Positions 1-8,384 of a stretch of DNA of 30,398 bases are shown piece by piece. Within the stretch, counting starts at the first letter, position 1, and the number at the start of each line of letters is the position of its first letter. Source of the stretch: JAYWIG01 sp043789035 (lineage in GTDB: Bacteria; Pseudomonadota; Gammaproteobacteria; Burkholderiales; Burkholderiaceae_E); NCBI GenBank assembly GCA_043789035.1, contig JAYWIG010000306.1, forward strand, positions 1 through 30,398, written 5' to 3'. The notes below the pieces were generated by a model. It ran no database searches and was not told where the DNA came from. It saw nothing but the letters and a program-made list of their open reading frames with translations. The translations under genes and the position numbers were made by a program.

Positions 1-420
1 CGAATAAAGTCGACGCTTGAAAGCGGGCTAGCTAAGAAACTCAATGATTTGGATGTCGATGTTGTCGCATCAAGTCACACTTGCCTGCCAGCGCTAAACG
101 TGACCAATGGCAAATTGGTGGTCAACAATGGAGCTGCCGGATTAGCTAATTTTCAAGGCGATACATCGGGGTTGATTACACGTATATCGACAGAGCAAGA
201 GACGAGTTCAAGTTTATCTGTTGTTTATGAAAACCACTTAGCTACGAAAACAGGTAATGTGCATGTGCAAGCCCTTCGAGTATCTTTTAATGATCAGGTT
301 TGGCAGCAAAAATTTCTCGCTCAGTGGCCTAGTGAAAGCGCGGCTTTTGAGTCTTATTGGAAACGAGTGTCGCAAGGCACTAGCTATACGGTAAAACAGG
401 CAATGCAGTATGAATTTTAA
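1..420 (+). CDS. Metallophosphoesterase-like protein, C-terminal part (cut by window edge)
   Basis: The reading frame is open from base 1 to a TAA at 418-420, so this is the last 139 codons of a gene that starts outside the window. An in-frame TTG at 49 exists but looks internal, since the frame upstream is coding-like. The visible part contains SSHTCLP followed by a segment ending VVNNGAAGLANF and GLITRI. This resembles the end of calcineurin-type metallophosphoesterases, where a metal-binding His-Thr lies near the C-terminus and is followed by a beta strand with NNGAAG. The catalytic N-terminal Asp/His motifs are outside the window, so the family call is an inference. The stop overlaps the start of the next gene (410) by 11 bases, which suggests translational coupling. 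Phosphoesterases of this kind can accompany the arsenosugar-type transferase genes found downstream. Confidence 0.62.
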   Translation, partial: RIKSTLESGLAKKLNDLDVDVVASSHTCLPALNVTNGKLVVNNGAAGLANFQGDTSGLITRISTEQETSSSLSVVYENHLATKTGNVHVQALRVSFNDQVWQQKFLAQWPSESAAFESYWKRVSQGTSYTVKQAMQYEF

Positions 421-2572
421 AAAGACGGGGCTTCTACTTTTACTTCTTTTAGCGATTGCGAGTTATTTCTATTTCGATCTAGGACAGTACTTAACTCTAG
501 ATTCCATTAAACAAAGGCAAGCTGGTTTGGCCGCAGCATTTGCAGAAAAGCCATTGCTGGTAGCGGCCAGTTTCTTGCTGATCTACATTGCTGTGACAGC
601 GCTTTCGATTCCTGGCGCTTTGCTGCTAACACTGCTTGGAGGCGCAATTTTCGGTTTAGTAAAGGGGACTATCTTAGTTTCTTTTGCGTCAAGCATCGGA
701 GCAACTTTAGCGTTTTTAGCTTCGCGATTTTTGCTTCGCGACACGGTACAAAGCAAGTTTGGTAACAAGCTTGAAGCGATAAATAAGGGGGTTGAAAAGG
801 ATGGTGCGTTTTACCTGTTTACCTTGCGTCTAATACCTGTATTCCCCTTCTTCGCAGTGAACCTGTTGATGGGTTTGACCAAGATGAAAGCGTTTACCTA
901 TTATTGGGTAAGCCAGCTGGGTATGTTGCTCGGAACGATTGTGTATGTGAACCTGGGAACCGAGTTGTCGAAAATTTCGAGCTTAAAGGGCTTGGTTTCG
1001 CCAACATTAATTCTTTCTTTTGCTGCACTTGGGTTGCTGCCTTGGATCGCGAAGCTAATCGTGGGTTGGATTAATTCGAGAAAGGTTTATGCCTCATTTA
1101 CAAAACCGACGAGCTTTGATCGAAACATGGTTGTCATTGGCGGCGGCAGCGCAGGCCTAGTGACGTCTTACATTGCCGCGGCGGTGAAGGCAAAGGTTAC
1201 GCTGGTTGAGCGCCATAAGCTCGGTGGCGATTGCTTAAATGCTGGTTGCGTCCCATCGAAGGCATTGATCAAGTCTGCAAAGCTTTTGCACCAAGCAGGT
1301 AAGTCGCAAAAGTACGGCATTCGAAAAATGACGACCGAGCATGACTTTGCAGAAGTGATGGAACGAGTGCAACGTGTCATTAAAACTATAGAGCCACATG
1401 ATTCGGTCGAACGCTATACATCGTTAGGGGTTGAATGCTTGGAGGGGAGTGCGAAGATTATTTCTCCCTGGCAAGTTCAAGTTACCTCTGCAGAAGGTAA
1501 AGTTCAAAATCTGACAACGAAGAATATTGTCATTGCCGCAGGCGCAAGGCCATTGTTGCCACCGATTCCTGGTCTAAGCGGCATGAACCCACTTACTTCG
1601 GACAATGTGTGGGAGTTACGAGTAAAACCCAATCGCTTACTCGTTTTAGGTGGTGGGCCAATTGGATGCGAGTTGGCTCAGGCATTCTCTCGCTTGGGTA
1701 GCAAAGTGACACAAGTTGAAATGGCCCCACGTTTAATGCTTCGTGAGGATGTTGAAGTGAGCGAGTATGTTGCTAAGCAATTCATCTCCGAAGGTGTGGA
1801 TGTTCGCCTAGGCCACAAGGCGCAACGATTTGAGATGCGCAATGGCATGAAAATCTTAATTGCCGAAGCGACGATCAATGGAAGTGTTAGCCAAGTTGAA
1901 ATTGAATTTGATGAAGTCCTGTGTGCGTTAGGGCGAGTTGCCAACGTGACAGGTTATGGTTTGGAAGAAATGGGTATTGCTCTTTCCGGCCGTAAGACAG
2001 TTGAAGTGAATGAGTTTTTGCAGACTAAGTATCCAAACATTTACGCTGCTGGCGATGTGGCTGGGCCTTATCAATTCACCCATACTGCCGCGCACATGGC
2101 TTGGTATGCGGCAGTAAACGGTTTGTTTGGTAAGTTTAAAAAGTTTGCTGTCGATTATTCCGTTATTCCTTGGGCAACTTTTACGGAGCCAGAAGTTGCA
2201 CGAGTTGGCTTAAACGAGCTGGAAGCGAAAGAAAAAGGCATCGCGTATGAAGTTACTCACTACGGCATCGATGATTTAGATCGTGCTATCGCCGATGAAT
2301 CTGCAGAAGGTTTTGTGAAAATCCTCACAGTACCTGGTAAGGACAAAATTTTAGGGGTGACTATCGTAGGTGAGCACGCTGGAGATTTGATCTCAGAGTT
2401 TGTCTTGGCGATGCGCCACAAACTTGGTTTGAACAAGATTCTTGGCACCATTCATATTTACCCAACTTTGGCTGAAGCCAACAAATATGCGGCGGGAAAT
2501 TGGAAAAAAGCCCATGCACCGGAAAAATTATTGTCCTACGTTCAACGCTTTCATGCTTGGCAACGTTCTTAA
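410..2572 (+). CDS. TVP38/TMEM64 (VTT) membrane domain fused to FAD-dependent pyridine nucleotide-disulfide oxidoreductase
   Basis: This 720-residue protein has two parts. Residues 1-225 are membrane-embedded: a first helix at about 8-20, then a VTT/DedA-like core at about 50-215, with a glycine-rich LLGGAIFG segment near 75 and a RLIPVFPFFAVN stretch near 140. Residues 238-720 form a flavoprotein of the mercuric reductase/lipoamide dehydrogenase class. It has a dinucleotide-binding GGGSAG at 244-249, redox-active C275-LNAG-C280, an NAD(P) site LVLGGGPIG near 413, and a second FAD contact IYAAGDVAG near 545. The C-terminal base motif reads H682-I-Y684-P-T-L-A-E689, with Tyr where lipoamide dehydrogenases carry the catalytic His. 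No N-terminal HMA domain or C-terminal vicinal Cys pair is seen, so it is not a classical MerA. Such fusions are known, but the substrate is not. The start ATG at 410 overlaps the preceding gene. Confidence 0.9.
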   Translation: MNFKKTGLLLLLLLAIASYFYFDLGQYLTLDSIKQRQAGLAAAFAEKPLLVAASFLLIYIAVTALSIPGALLLTLLGGAIFGLVKGTILVSFASSIGATLAFLASRFLLRDTVQSKFGNKLEAINKGVEKDGAFYLFTLRLIPVFPFFAVNLLMGLTKMKAFTYYWVSQLGMLLGTIVYVNLGTELSKISSLKGLVSPTLILSFAALGLLPWIAKLIVGWINSRKVYASFTKPTSFDRNMVVIGGGSAGLVTSYIAAAVKAKVTLVERHKLGGDCLNAGCVPSKALIKSAKLLHQAGKSQKYGIRKMTTEHDFAEVMERVQRVIKTIEPHDSVERYTSLGVECLEGSAKIISPWQVQVTSAEGKVQNLTTKNIVIAAGARPLLPPIPGLSGMNPLTSDNVWELRVKPNRLLVLGGGPIGCELAQAFSRLGSKVTQVEMAPRLMLREDVEVSEYVAKQFISEGVDVRLGHKAQRFEMRNGMKILIAEATINGSVSQVEIEFDEVLCALGRVANVTGYGLEEMGIALSGRKTVEVNEFLQTKYPNIYAAGDVAGPYQFTHTAAHMAWYAAVNGLFGKFKKFAVDYSVIPWATFTEPEVARVGLNELEAKEKGIAYEVTHYGIDDLDRAIADESAEGFVKILTVPGKDKILGVTIVGEHAGDLISEFVLAMRHKLGLNKILGTIHIYPTLAEANKYAAGNWKKAHAPEKLLSYVQRFHAWQRS

Positions 2573-2594
2573 CCAATTCATCATAAAGATTGCT

Positions 2595-3416
2595 ATGAAA
2601 AAACTTTTTACGGCTCTTGTTTTTGTTTTAACTACCAGTTTTATGGGTGTTGCTGCGAACGCCCAAACTAGCTTAGACAACACGACAGCCGCGTGGGATA
2701 AGTTACTCAAAAAGCATGTGGCTTGGAACAGCGCCGGCGTAGCGTCGACGGTGGCATACAAAGGCTTTCAAGCAGATCGGGCAGAGCTTAAAAAGGTGCT
2801 GGACGGTTTTAGCGCGCTGACAAAGGCAGATTATGAAAAGCTCAAAAAAGAAGAGAAGTTAGCCTTTCTCATTAATGCGTATAACGCTTATACCGTAGAG
2901 CTCATTCTTACGAAGTACCCTGATCTGAAATCTATCCGTGATGTTGGTAGTCTTGTGACAAAAACTTGGCGCATCAAGTTTTTTAATTTACTTGGTGAAG
3001 AGCGCCATCTCGACAACGTTGAACACGACATGATTCGAGCGCCTGGCGCTTTCGATGACCCACGAATTCACATGGCAGTTGTTTGTGCGTCTGTTGGTTG
3101 CCCAGCGTTGCGCCCTGACGCATTTGTTGGGGCCACACTCGATGCAACACTTGAAGATAGTGTAAAGCGGTTTTTGAAAGATAAAACGCGTAATCGCTTC
3201 AATGCCACTAACGGTAAGTTAGAAGTATCGAAAATATTTGATTGGTATAAGGGTGATTTCGAAAAAGGCTTGAAAGGTGTTACCTCGCGTGAACAGTTTT
3301 TTGGCAAGTATGCTGATCTTTTGGCTGCAGATGCAGCGGGCCAGCAAATTTTGAAAGATGGCAAAGCGAGCATTTCTTTTCTTGACTATGACTGGTCGCT
3401 CAACGACAAAAAGTAA
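2595..3416 (+). CDS. DUF547 domain-containing exported protein
   Basis: I place the start at the ATG at 2595, 22 bases after the preceding stop, because it gives a clean signal peptide: MKK, a hydrophobic core, then ANAQ with cleavage near residue 24. The in-frame extension back to 2442 runs through the previous gene and looks non-coding. The 273-residue product matches the DUF547 family. It shows AFLINAYNAYTVELIL, SIRDVGS, a segment with LDNVEHDMIR, DPRIHMAVVCASVGCPALR with two cysteines, and FDWYKGDF near the end. DUF547 proteins are secreted or periplasmic in Gram-negatives, and the enzymatic role is not established to my knowledge. They are often encoded next to TVP38/FAD oxidoreductases and TIGR04283-type transferases, as here. 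It probably belongs to the same operon. Confidence 0.88.
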   Translation: MKKLFTALVFVLTTSFMGVAANAQTSLDNTTAAWDKLLKKHVAWNSAGVASTVAYKGFQADRAELKKVLDGFSALTKADYEKLKKEEKLAFLINAYNAYTVELILTKYPDLKSIRDVGSLVTKTWRIKFFNLLGEERHLDNVEHDMIRAPGAFDDPRIHMAVVCASVGCPALRPDAFVGATLDATLEDSVKRFLKDKTRNRFNATNGKLEVSKIFDWYKGDFEKGLKGVTSREQFFGKYADLLAADAAGQQILKDGKASISFLDYDWSLNDKK

Positions 3417-3435
3417 CATCAGTTGGGTTGAAAGT

Positions 3436-4176
3436 TTGAATGCGATTCGTATAACCGTAGTAATACCTGTCTTTAACGAAGATGCATTGTCGCTAAGTCA
3501 GACGTTAAAGTCTGCAATAGATGCGGACGAAATCGTTGTTGTTGACGGGGGGAGTGAAATTCAAAAAATTACCGCGACATGCAAGGTATGCTTAGACTCT
3601 GGCGCAAAGTTTGCTAGTGCACCGAAGGGTAGAGCTTCGCAAATGAATGCTGGGGCGAAATTAGCTAAAGCTGATTGGCTAGTTTTCCTCCATGCTGATG
3701 TACAACTGCCAGCTGGCTGGCGGCAACAATTGATGACGCATGTGGGGCAAAAGGTTCTTGATCAAGGGCCTCAATGGGGGCGTTTTGACGTTCGCTTTAG
3801 GTCGATTTATACGCGGCCTAACGCTAAATACTGCGCTTGGAGGCTCGGAATGCATGTTGTGGGCAGTTTTATGAACGCTCGCTCGCGTCTTACCGGTATA
3901 AGCACAGGCGATCAAACTCAGTTTATTCGGCATCAATCATTTGTTGCCATGAATGGTTTTCCAGAACAACTGTTAATGGAAGATATCGAATTTTCCAAAC
4001 GAGCGCTGACGCAATTAGGGAAACCAATTAATCTCGCTACCTGTGTAAGCGTATCGGCGAGACGTTGGCGGCATTACGGTTACTTTCGCACTATTGCATT
4101 GATGTGGAAACTTCGTTGGCAATATTGGCGGGGCGCAACTCCCGCAGAGCTGCACCAAGCTTATTACGGAGAATAA
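3436..4176 (+). CDS. TIGR04283-family glycosyltransferase (arsenosugar biosynthesis-type, GT2 fold)
   Basis: From the TTG at 3436 the protein is 246 residues and begins MNAIRITVVIPVFNED, the usual GT-A beginning. ATGs at 3358 and 3388 are in frame but overlap the end of the DUF547 gene and would add residues before the fold, so I prefer TTG, although its ribosome site is weak. Visible GT2 features are VVIPVFNE at 8-15, VVVDGGS at 34-40, GRASQMNAGA at 65-74, and the metal/nucleotide-binding FLHADV at 85-89. Later come STGDQTQFI and MNGFPEQLLMEDIEF, which carry the acceptor-side acidic residues. The 'transferase 2, rSAM/selenodomain-associated' family, now often named for arsenosugar biosynthesis, has this set. 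Six bases separate it from the partner transferase. The sugar donor and acceptor cannot be read from the sequence. Confidence 0.85.
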   Translation: MNAIRITVVIPVFNEDALSLSQTLKSAIDADEIVVVDGGSEIQKITATCKVCLDSGAKFASAPKGRASQMNAGAKLAKADWLVFLHADVQLPAGWRQQLMTHVGQKVLDQGPQWGRFDVRFRSIYTRPNAKYCAWRLGMHVVGSFMNARSRLTGISTGDQTQFIRHQSFVAMNGFPEQLLMEDIEFSKRALTQLGKPINLATCVSVSARRWRHYGYFRTIALMWKLRWQYWRGATPAELHQAYYGE

Positions 4177-4181
4177 CAAGA

Positions 4182-4829
4182 GTGTATACGTTAATTGTTT
4201 TCGCAAAATTGCCAATTCTTGGCGAAGTGAAAACTAGAATTGCTAAACAAAGTACCGATGCTTTTGCATTAAATTTATATGAACATCTGCTTAATGCATG
4301 CTTGTTGCAAGCTCAGTTAGCCTCACAAGAGTTCACTCGTTTAACGGGCCTTGTTTCGCAAGTACATTGGCATTACTCTGGCAGTTTAGAGCTTTGCGCT
4401 GCTAAGAAAAATAGCGTTATTCAGTCTTTTTTAAACCGCCCAGAGTTAATGTTTTTGCAATACCAATCGCCTGATTTGGGCGAGCGCATGGTCAACTCGC
4501 TAAGGGCTTATGACGGTCCGTGCGTTTTGATGGGAAGTGATATACCTTCGCTAGACTCAGAGCGTTTAGTAAAGGCTCTATTAGCAGTTGAGAAGGCACC
4601 TAGTTCGATTGTCTTTAACCCAACTCGCGATGGTGGCTATTGCTTAGTTGGTCGAGGACATCCGAGCTCGATGAATGATCAGATTTTTACAGATATTGCA
4701 TGGAGCACACCAAATGTCATGCAGCAAACTCGAATGAAGTTTTTGTCGTTAAATGCACGTTGGAAAGAGCTTGAGCCACTTTCAGATATCGATGATATTG
4801 AGCAAGCGGAGCGCTACTTAACTCGATAA
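4182..4829 (+). CDS. TIGR04282-family transferase (DUF2064, arsenosugar biosynthesis-type)
   Basis: I use the GTG at 4182, preceded by GGAG at 4169-4172. It gives a 215-residue protein starting with a nucleotidyltransferase-like strand, TLIVFAKLPILGEVKTRIA, where the KTR resembles the basic loop of GT-A/MobA-type enzymes. The longer in-frame extension back to 4065 lies inside the previous gene. Further family marks are DLGERMVNSL, CVLMGSDIPSLDSE (the acidic GSD site), NPTRDGGYCLVG and DIAWSTPNV. The family is 'transferase 1, rSAM/selenodomain-associated' and is commonly paired with TIGR04283, as here. The last 16 coding bases overlap the 3' end of the convergent c-di-GMP gene. Confidence 0.84.
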   Translation: MYTLIVFAKLPILGEVKTRIAKQSTDAFALNLYEHLLNACLLQAQLASQEFTRLTGLVSQVHWHYSGSLELCAAKKNSVIQSFLNRPELMFLQYQSPDLGERMVNSLRAYDGPCVLMGSDIPSLDSERLVKALLAVEKAPSSIVFNPTRDGGYCLVGRGHPSSMNDQIFTDIAWSTPNVMQQTRMKFLSLNARWKELEPLSDIDDIEQAERYLTR

Positions 4830-7174
4830 AGTTCAGCTACAGTGCTGCTCTTCAGAACGACTGGATGTTGCAGCGTATCGGTTTTCAGAAATTCAAAGAA
4901 AAGTGATTCAATCGGTTGAGGCATTCCGCGGTACTCACCCTGAATATACTCAACGCCCATCTCGGTTAAACGATCAAAAATTGCTCGATTATGTACATGT
5001 TCAGCGATTGTTTTTATGTTGAGTCGTTTCGCCACACGAATTGTGGAAAGCACGATTTCTTCATCAATTGGATTGGACATAATATTTTTAATGAACGATC
5101 CATCAATTTTCAAATAGTCGAGCGGGAATCGCTTCAAATACTCAAATGTTGCCAACCCCGTACCGAAGTCGTCTAGCGCAATCCCAAAGCCGTCTGCCTT
5201 GAGTACATCTACGAGACGAGATGCCGCGCTTGGACTACGAATCGCTTCGCTCTCGGTAATTTCAAAAACGATTTTTGAGGATGGAATATTGTGCAAAGCT
5301 CGCTGCTCTCGAATATAGCCAGCGATGGTGCCATCGCTCATCGTCATGCCAGACAAGTTAATCGAACATTTATAGGTTTTTTGCAAGGCTACCGGGTTGC
5401 TTGCCAACCACTCAAATGCCTTGGCAATTACGCTTCTATCCATTGCTGGCGTAATTTGGGCCTGGATCGCCAAAGGCATGAATTCTGGTGGGCGAATTAA
5501 GGAGTTATCTCTATCTCTTAACCGAATTAATATCTCAAAAGAGAGGGAACCCTCTGGGGCATCAGGATCGATAATCGGTTGCGCGTGTAAATCGAAACGC
5601 TGTTCACGAATAGCTTCTTTGATATGCTCAATTTTTCCTTGATGAGCCCTGCGCGTTTCAATCATGGTTTGCGAAAGTGGCTCAACAAATAGTTGCGGGT
5701 CGCGCACGCTGGCAGCAATTGCGATGGCGTCAGACAGTGAAAGCATGCAGTCTTCCGCGTTCACTACGGCGTTGCGCTCTACCAGTAGGCCTCCCACACT
5801 GACCTGCAAACGAACGCTGCCGTTTTCCGTCTTAAACACTTGTCCGCTCAACTGTGAGTAAACCTCTCTGGCTGCGGTTCTTACTTGAGCAACCGTGTTG
5901 GCTTCGATAAGCAATGCGTATCTTCCGGCAGATAGGCGAGCCGCAATCCGATGATGTGGTTGCTGCTGAAGTAGGGCTGCGGCCAATTGTTCGAGTTGCA
6001 GGCCTTGGATTGCCCCACACAAATCGTTAAGGGTATCGAAGTTATTAAGGTGAATGCCAATCAACCCATAGTTGCTCCGAGTAGGAGCCATGAGCACTTC
6101 GGTTAGTTCGTTAACTAAGCCTCTATCATTGAGAAGCCCTGTCGACATATCCTGACGCGCTTGTCGTGCAACCCTTGCAAGTGCGAAACGACGATCAGCA
6201 GCGACTGCTTGTAAAACTAGAGCAACGACCACAGCCGCGAAAACAATCGTTGACACTAGATAAGCGGTTTCTAGAGGCGCCGACGCAATACTAATTTGAA
6301 CCGAGTAAGTGAAGAGTAAGCCTATCGAGGTGATGAAGAGCGTAAGTGCTGTGGCTCTTTCAGTCATACGTATAGAAGTCCAAGCCACAATTGGAAAAAA
6401 GAAAAAAAGACTAGCGAGGGCATAAGTCTGATGCTTGAACAATGCGCTTAATAAGCTTAATACAGCAACGCCGGTTGTCATTATCAATGCGCTCCAATCG
6501 ACAAGCGATTCGTTGGCTCCGGGTTCGGGCTCGGCCAAAGCTTCATTCAGAAGGGCAAGCATCGCAGGAGCGACTAGGGCAATACCCAAGGCGTCAATCA
6601 CCCACCAAGCCGAAAACAAGTGCATGGGATTGAGTTTTGCAACCGATTCAGCAAGTAGGCCATTTTGAGAGAAGCTGGCCGCACCGATGAATGCATCGAT
6701 AGGCGCGGCGATAAGTGCAATAACAAGTACAAATCGCAACACTGCCTGCAATCTATATTCAGCAGGCTTCCATACGTTAAGTTTTCTCAAAGCAAAAATT
6801 GCTGTGCATGGGCCAACAGCCGTGCATAAAAACGCGCCGACGAGTAGCGTTTGTAAGGTAGCGCTTGCCGCCGCATGAGCGCCTACGACAGGGGAGATAC
6901 TTGGAAAAAGATAGAAGGAACAATAGGCCCAAATACTCGCACCTAACGCAGGGCTCAAACTCCATTGCCAGCCATAACGCCATGCAAATGCAAATGCCAC
7001 GCCGCTCGCTGCCCAGAGTGCTGGAAAATGCTGCGATTTACTGAATGCGACCTGATCTGCAAGAAAGCTAGCAACGATTGAAATAAGCAAGGCGAGCAAA
7101 AGTCTGACTGCCGCCGGCAAGCTACTAAATTGGGGAGTTTGACTCACTGACGGAGCATTATTATTCGTAACCAT
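4814..7174 (-). CDS. MASE1 sensor - degenerate GGDEF - EAL protein (probable c-di-GMP phosphodiesterase)
   Basis: From the ATG at 7174 the product is 786 residues; a TTG at 7180 would add two. Residues 15-310 hold about eight to ten hydrophobic helices and a PALWAASGVAFAFAWRYG segment typical of MASE1 membrane sensors. A GGDEF-like domain spans about 340-500, but the catalytic loop near 416 reads SAGRY instead of GGDEF, so cyclase activity is unlikely. The EAL domain (about 525-775) keeps the residues expected for hydrolysis: E547 in FEILIRL (EIL for EAL), NLSG, FEITESE, IALDDFGTG, YLKIDGSFI, TIAEHV and a Q-G near YIQGEYRGMPQP. It most likely breaks down cyclic di-GMP in response to a membrane signal. 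It appears monocistronic and is convergent with the transferase gene, overlapping it by 16 bases. Confidence 0.93.
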   Translation of the reverse strand: MVTNNNAPSVSQTPQFSSLPAAVRLLLALLISIVASFLADQVAFSKSQHFPALWAASGVAFAFAWRYGWQWSLSPALGASIWAYCSFYLFPSISPVVGAHAAASATLQTLLVGAFLCTAVGPCTAIFALRKLNVWKPAEYRLQAVLRFVLVIALIAAPIDAFIGAASFSQNGLLAESVAKLNPMHLFSAWWVIDALGIALVAPAMLALLNEALAEPEPGANESLVDWSALIMTTGVAVLSLLSALFKHQTYALASLFFFFPIVAWTSIRMTERATALTLFITSIGLLFTYSVQISIASAPLETAYLVSTIVFAAVVVALVLQAVAADRRFALARVARQARQDMSTGLLNDRGLVNELTEVLMAPTRSNYGLIGIHLNNFDTLNDLCGAIQGLQLEQLAAALLQQQPHHRIAARLSAGRYALLIEANTVAQVRTAAREVYSQLSGQVFKTENGSVRLQVSVGGLLVERNAVVNAEDCMLSLSDAIAIAASVRDPQLFVEPLSQTMIETRRAHQGKIEHIKEAIREQRFDLHAQPIIDPDAPEGSLSFEILIRLRDRDNSLIRPPEFMPLAIQAQITPAMDRSVIAKAFEWLASNPVALQKTYKCSINLSGMTMSDGTIAGYIREQRALHNIPSSKIVFEITESEAIRSPSAASRLVDVLKADGFGIALDDFGTGLATFEYLKRFPLDYLKIDGSFIKNIMSNPIDEEIVLSTIRVAKRLNIKTIAEHVHNRAIFDRLTEMGVEYIQGEYRGMPQPIESLFFEFLKTDTLQHPVVLKSSTVAELYRVK

Positions 7175-7256
7175 GCGCAATATTAAAGATTTACAGTGTA
7201 GACCACTCAGACCTTACTCGCCAGTTTGTAACAGTATTTCCCCTGAGCTGCCGCCG

Positions 7257-7838
7257 CTATCGTTGTTTCTTTGCGCTCTTCCGAGTTGGCTTGGTTTCGG
7301 CTCGAAAAGTTCCATCGTTTAAGTTCAAGGTGCCCATACCAGGAACAACTAAATCTCCTGGTTTTTGTGCACTGGTGCATGCACCGATAAATTTAGCCAC
7401 GAGACTGTCTTGATCTGTTTTTCTGGTACCGGCAATCGGCGGCAAATAGGTGACCACGGTATCGATTCGATATTCAACGTTAAGGTCTCCGGTAAGCACC
7501 GCTTGACTCTTTACAGTGGTCCGCGAATCTTTGCAAACAGACTCTGCAAGCCAACCACCTTGAGCTTGCTTGAAGGAGCCTAGTGTACAAGAGCCAAGCA
7601 CGCCTGGCTTTCGATCTAAATGCTGGGTTTGAGTGTCCGTAACATCGCCAACACAAAAAAGAGTAGGCGGCATTCCAGCTTGCTCCAAGCCAACCGCTTT
7701 GATCTGCCACAAACCGGCTTTGCGCTTTGGAAAGGCGATTTCCGAGCTAGGCGAATTTTCCGTCTGTGCATTCGCGGTAAGTGCTAAAACCAAAAGCAGC
7801 GGGCTTAGGCTTCGCAGAAAATTAAAGGTTACAGTCAT
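7257..7838 (-). CDS. DUF3617 domain-containing exported protein
   Basis: The ATG at 7838 gives 193 residues with a signal peptide, a hydrophobic LLLVLAL core and likely cleavage after ANA near residue 23. A TTG at 7856 is in frame but less likely. The mature part starts with RKAGLWQIKAVG, the hallmark opening of DUF3617 proteins, and has four to five cysteines that could form disulfides in the periplasm. It ends with a lysine/arginine-rich tail. The function of DUF3617 is unknown. The start overlaps the end of the upstream MliC-like lipoprotein gene by 17 bases, so the two are probably translationally coupled at the tail of the mdh-prp operon. Confidence 0.8.
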   Translation of the reverse strand: MTVTFNFLRSLSPLLLVLALTANAQTENSPSSEIAFPKRKAGLWQIKAVGLEQAGMPPTLFCVGDVTDTQTQHLDRKPGVLGSCTLGSFKQAQGGWLAESVCKDSRTTVKSQAVLTGDLNVEYRIDTVVTYLPPIAGTRKTDQDSLVAKFIGACTSAQKPGDLVVPGMGTLNLNDGTFRAETKPTRKSAKKQR

Positions 7839-8346
7839 TCGCCAAACGCTGCCCAAGTTTGCTGTTCAATAATTGTGATTTACCAACTATTGCCATCCAA
7901 ACTAGGCCATTCACTTTGTCTTCAAATCGAAGCGCTCCTGACTGAGAGCTAACTGCAGCAAGTGTGTAATCTTTGTTTTTCCAGTTCAGAACCATCGAGC
8001 TTTTATCTGGGGCAATTTTTTTAACCGTTACGCGAACGCCAAGCTCACATCGATAAAGGCCTGTATCGATGCTCATCGTTGCCTGTGGGGTTGTACTTAT
8101 TGCGATTGGCTCAACTTGTACCGGCGCAGATGCAATAACTTGAGGTTGGGGAGTGTTTGTTGGAACGCTCTGCTGCACAGGAGCCGGAGGCACAACGGCT
8201 ACAGGCATAGGTGGCGGCAGATTTGGCGTACTAGGCTGGCTGGGCTGGCTGGAGCAGCCGAGTGCGGAAACAATCAACACCAGGATAGCCATGCTAACGA
8301 AACCTTTGCTACCAATACTTGAGAAGTTTCGGGTTGTAGCTTTCAT
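7822..8346 (-). CDS. Putative lipoprotein with Pro-rich linker and MliC-like (lysozyme inhibitor) domain
   Basis: The ATG at 8346 is preceded by GGAGACACCC, a good ribosome site. The protein is 174 residues with a hydrophobic segment and a lipobox-like SALGC, so the lipidated residue would be C31. Residues 32-90 are a Pro/Gln/Val-rich linker that probably spans away from the membrane. Residues 95-174 carry YRCELGVRVTV, a strand pair with YTLAAVSSQSGALRFED, then NGLVWMAIVGKSQLL and a final cysteine. That layout (Cys near each end, SxSGxxF/Y, W-x-x-x-x-G-K) matches the membrane-bound C-type lysozyme inhibitor fold MliC/PliC, which protects peptidoglycan. The assignment rests on pattern and not on strong identity. 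It starts 38 bases after prpC ends. Confidence 0.68.
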   Translation of the reverse strand: MKATTRNFSSIGSKGFVSMAILVLIVSALGCSSQPSQPSTPNLPPPMPVAVVPPAPVQQSVPTNTPQPQVIASAPVQVEPIAISTTPQATMSIDTGLYRCELGVRVTVKKIAPDKSSMVLNWKNKDYTLAAVSSQSGALRFEDKVNGLVWMAIVGKSQLLNSKLGQRLANDCNL

Positions 8347-8384
8347 GGGTGTCTCCGTTGAAGTGTGTAAGTAAAACAATGCGA

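Noticed and set aside
410..2572. Mercuric reductase
   Set aside because: The flavoprotein half is similar, but there is no HMA domain, no C-terminal Cys pair and no mer genes; the call is kept general.
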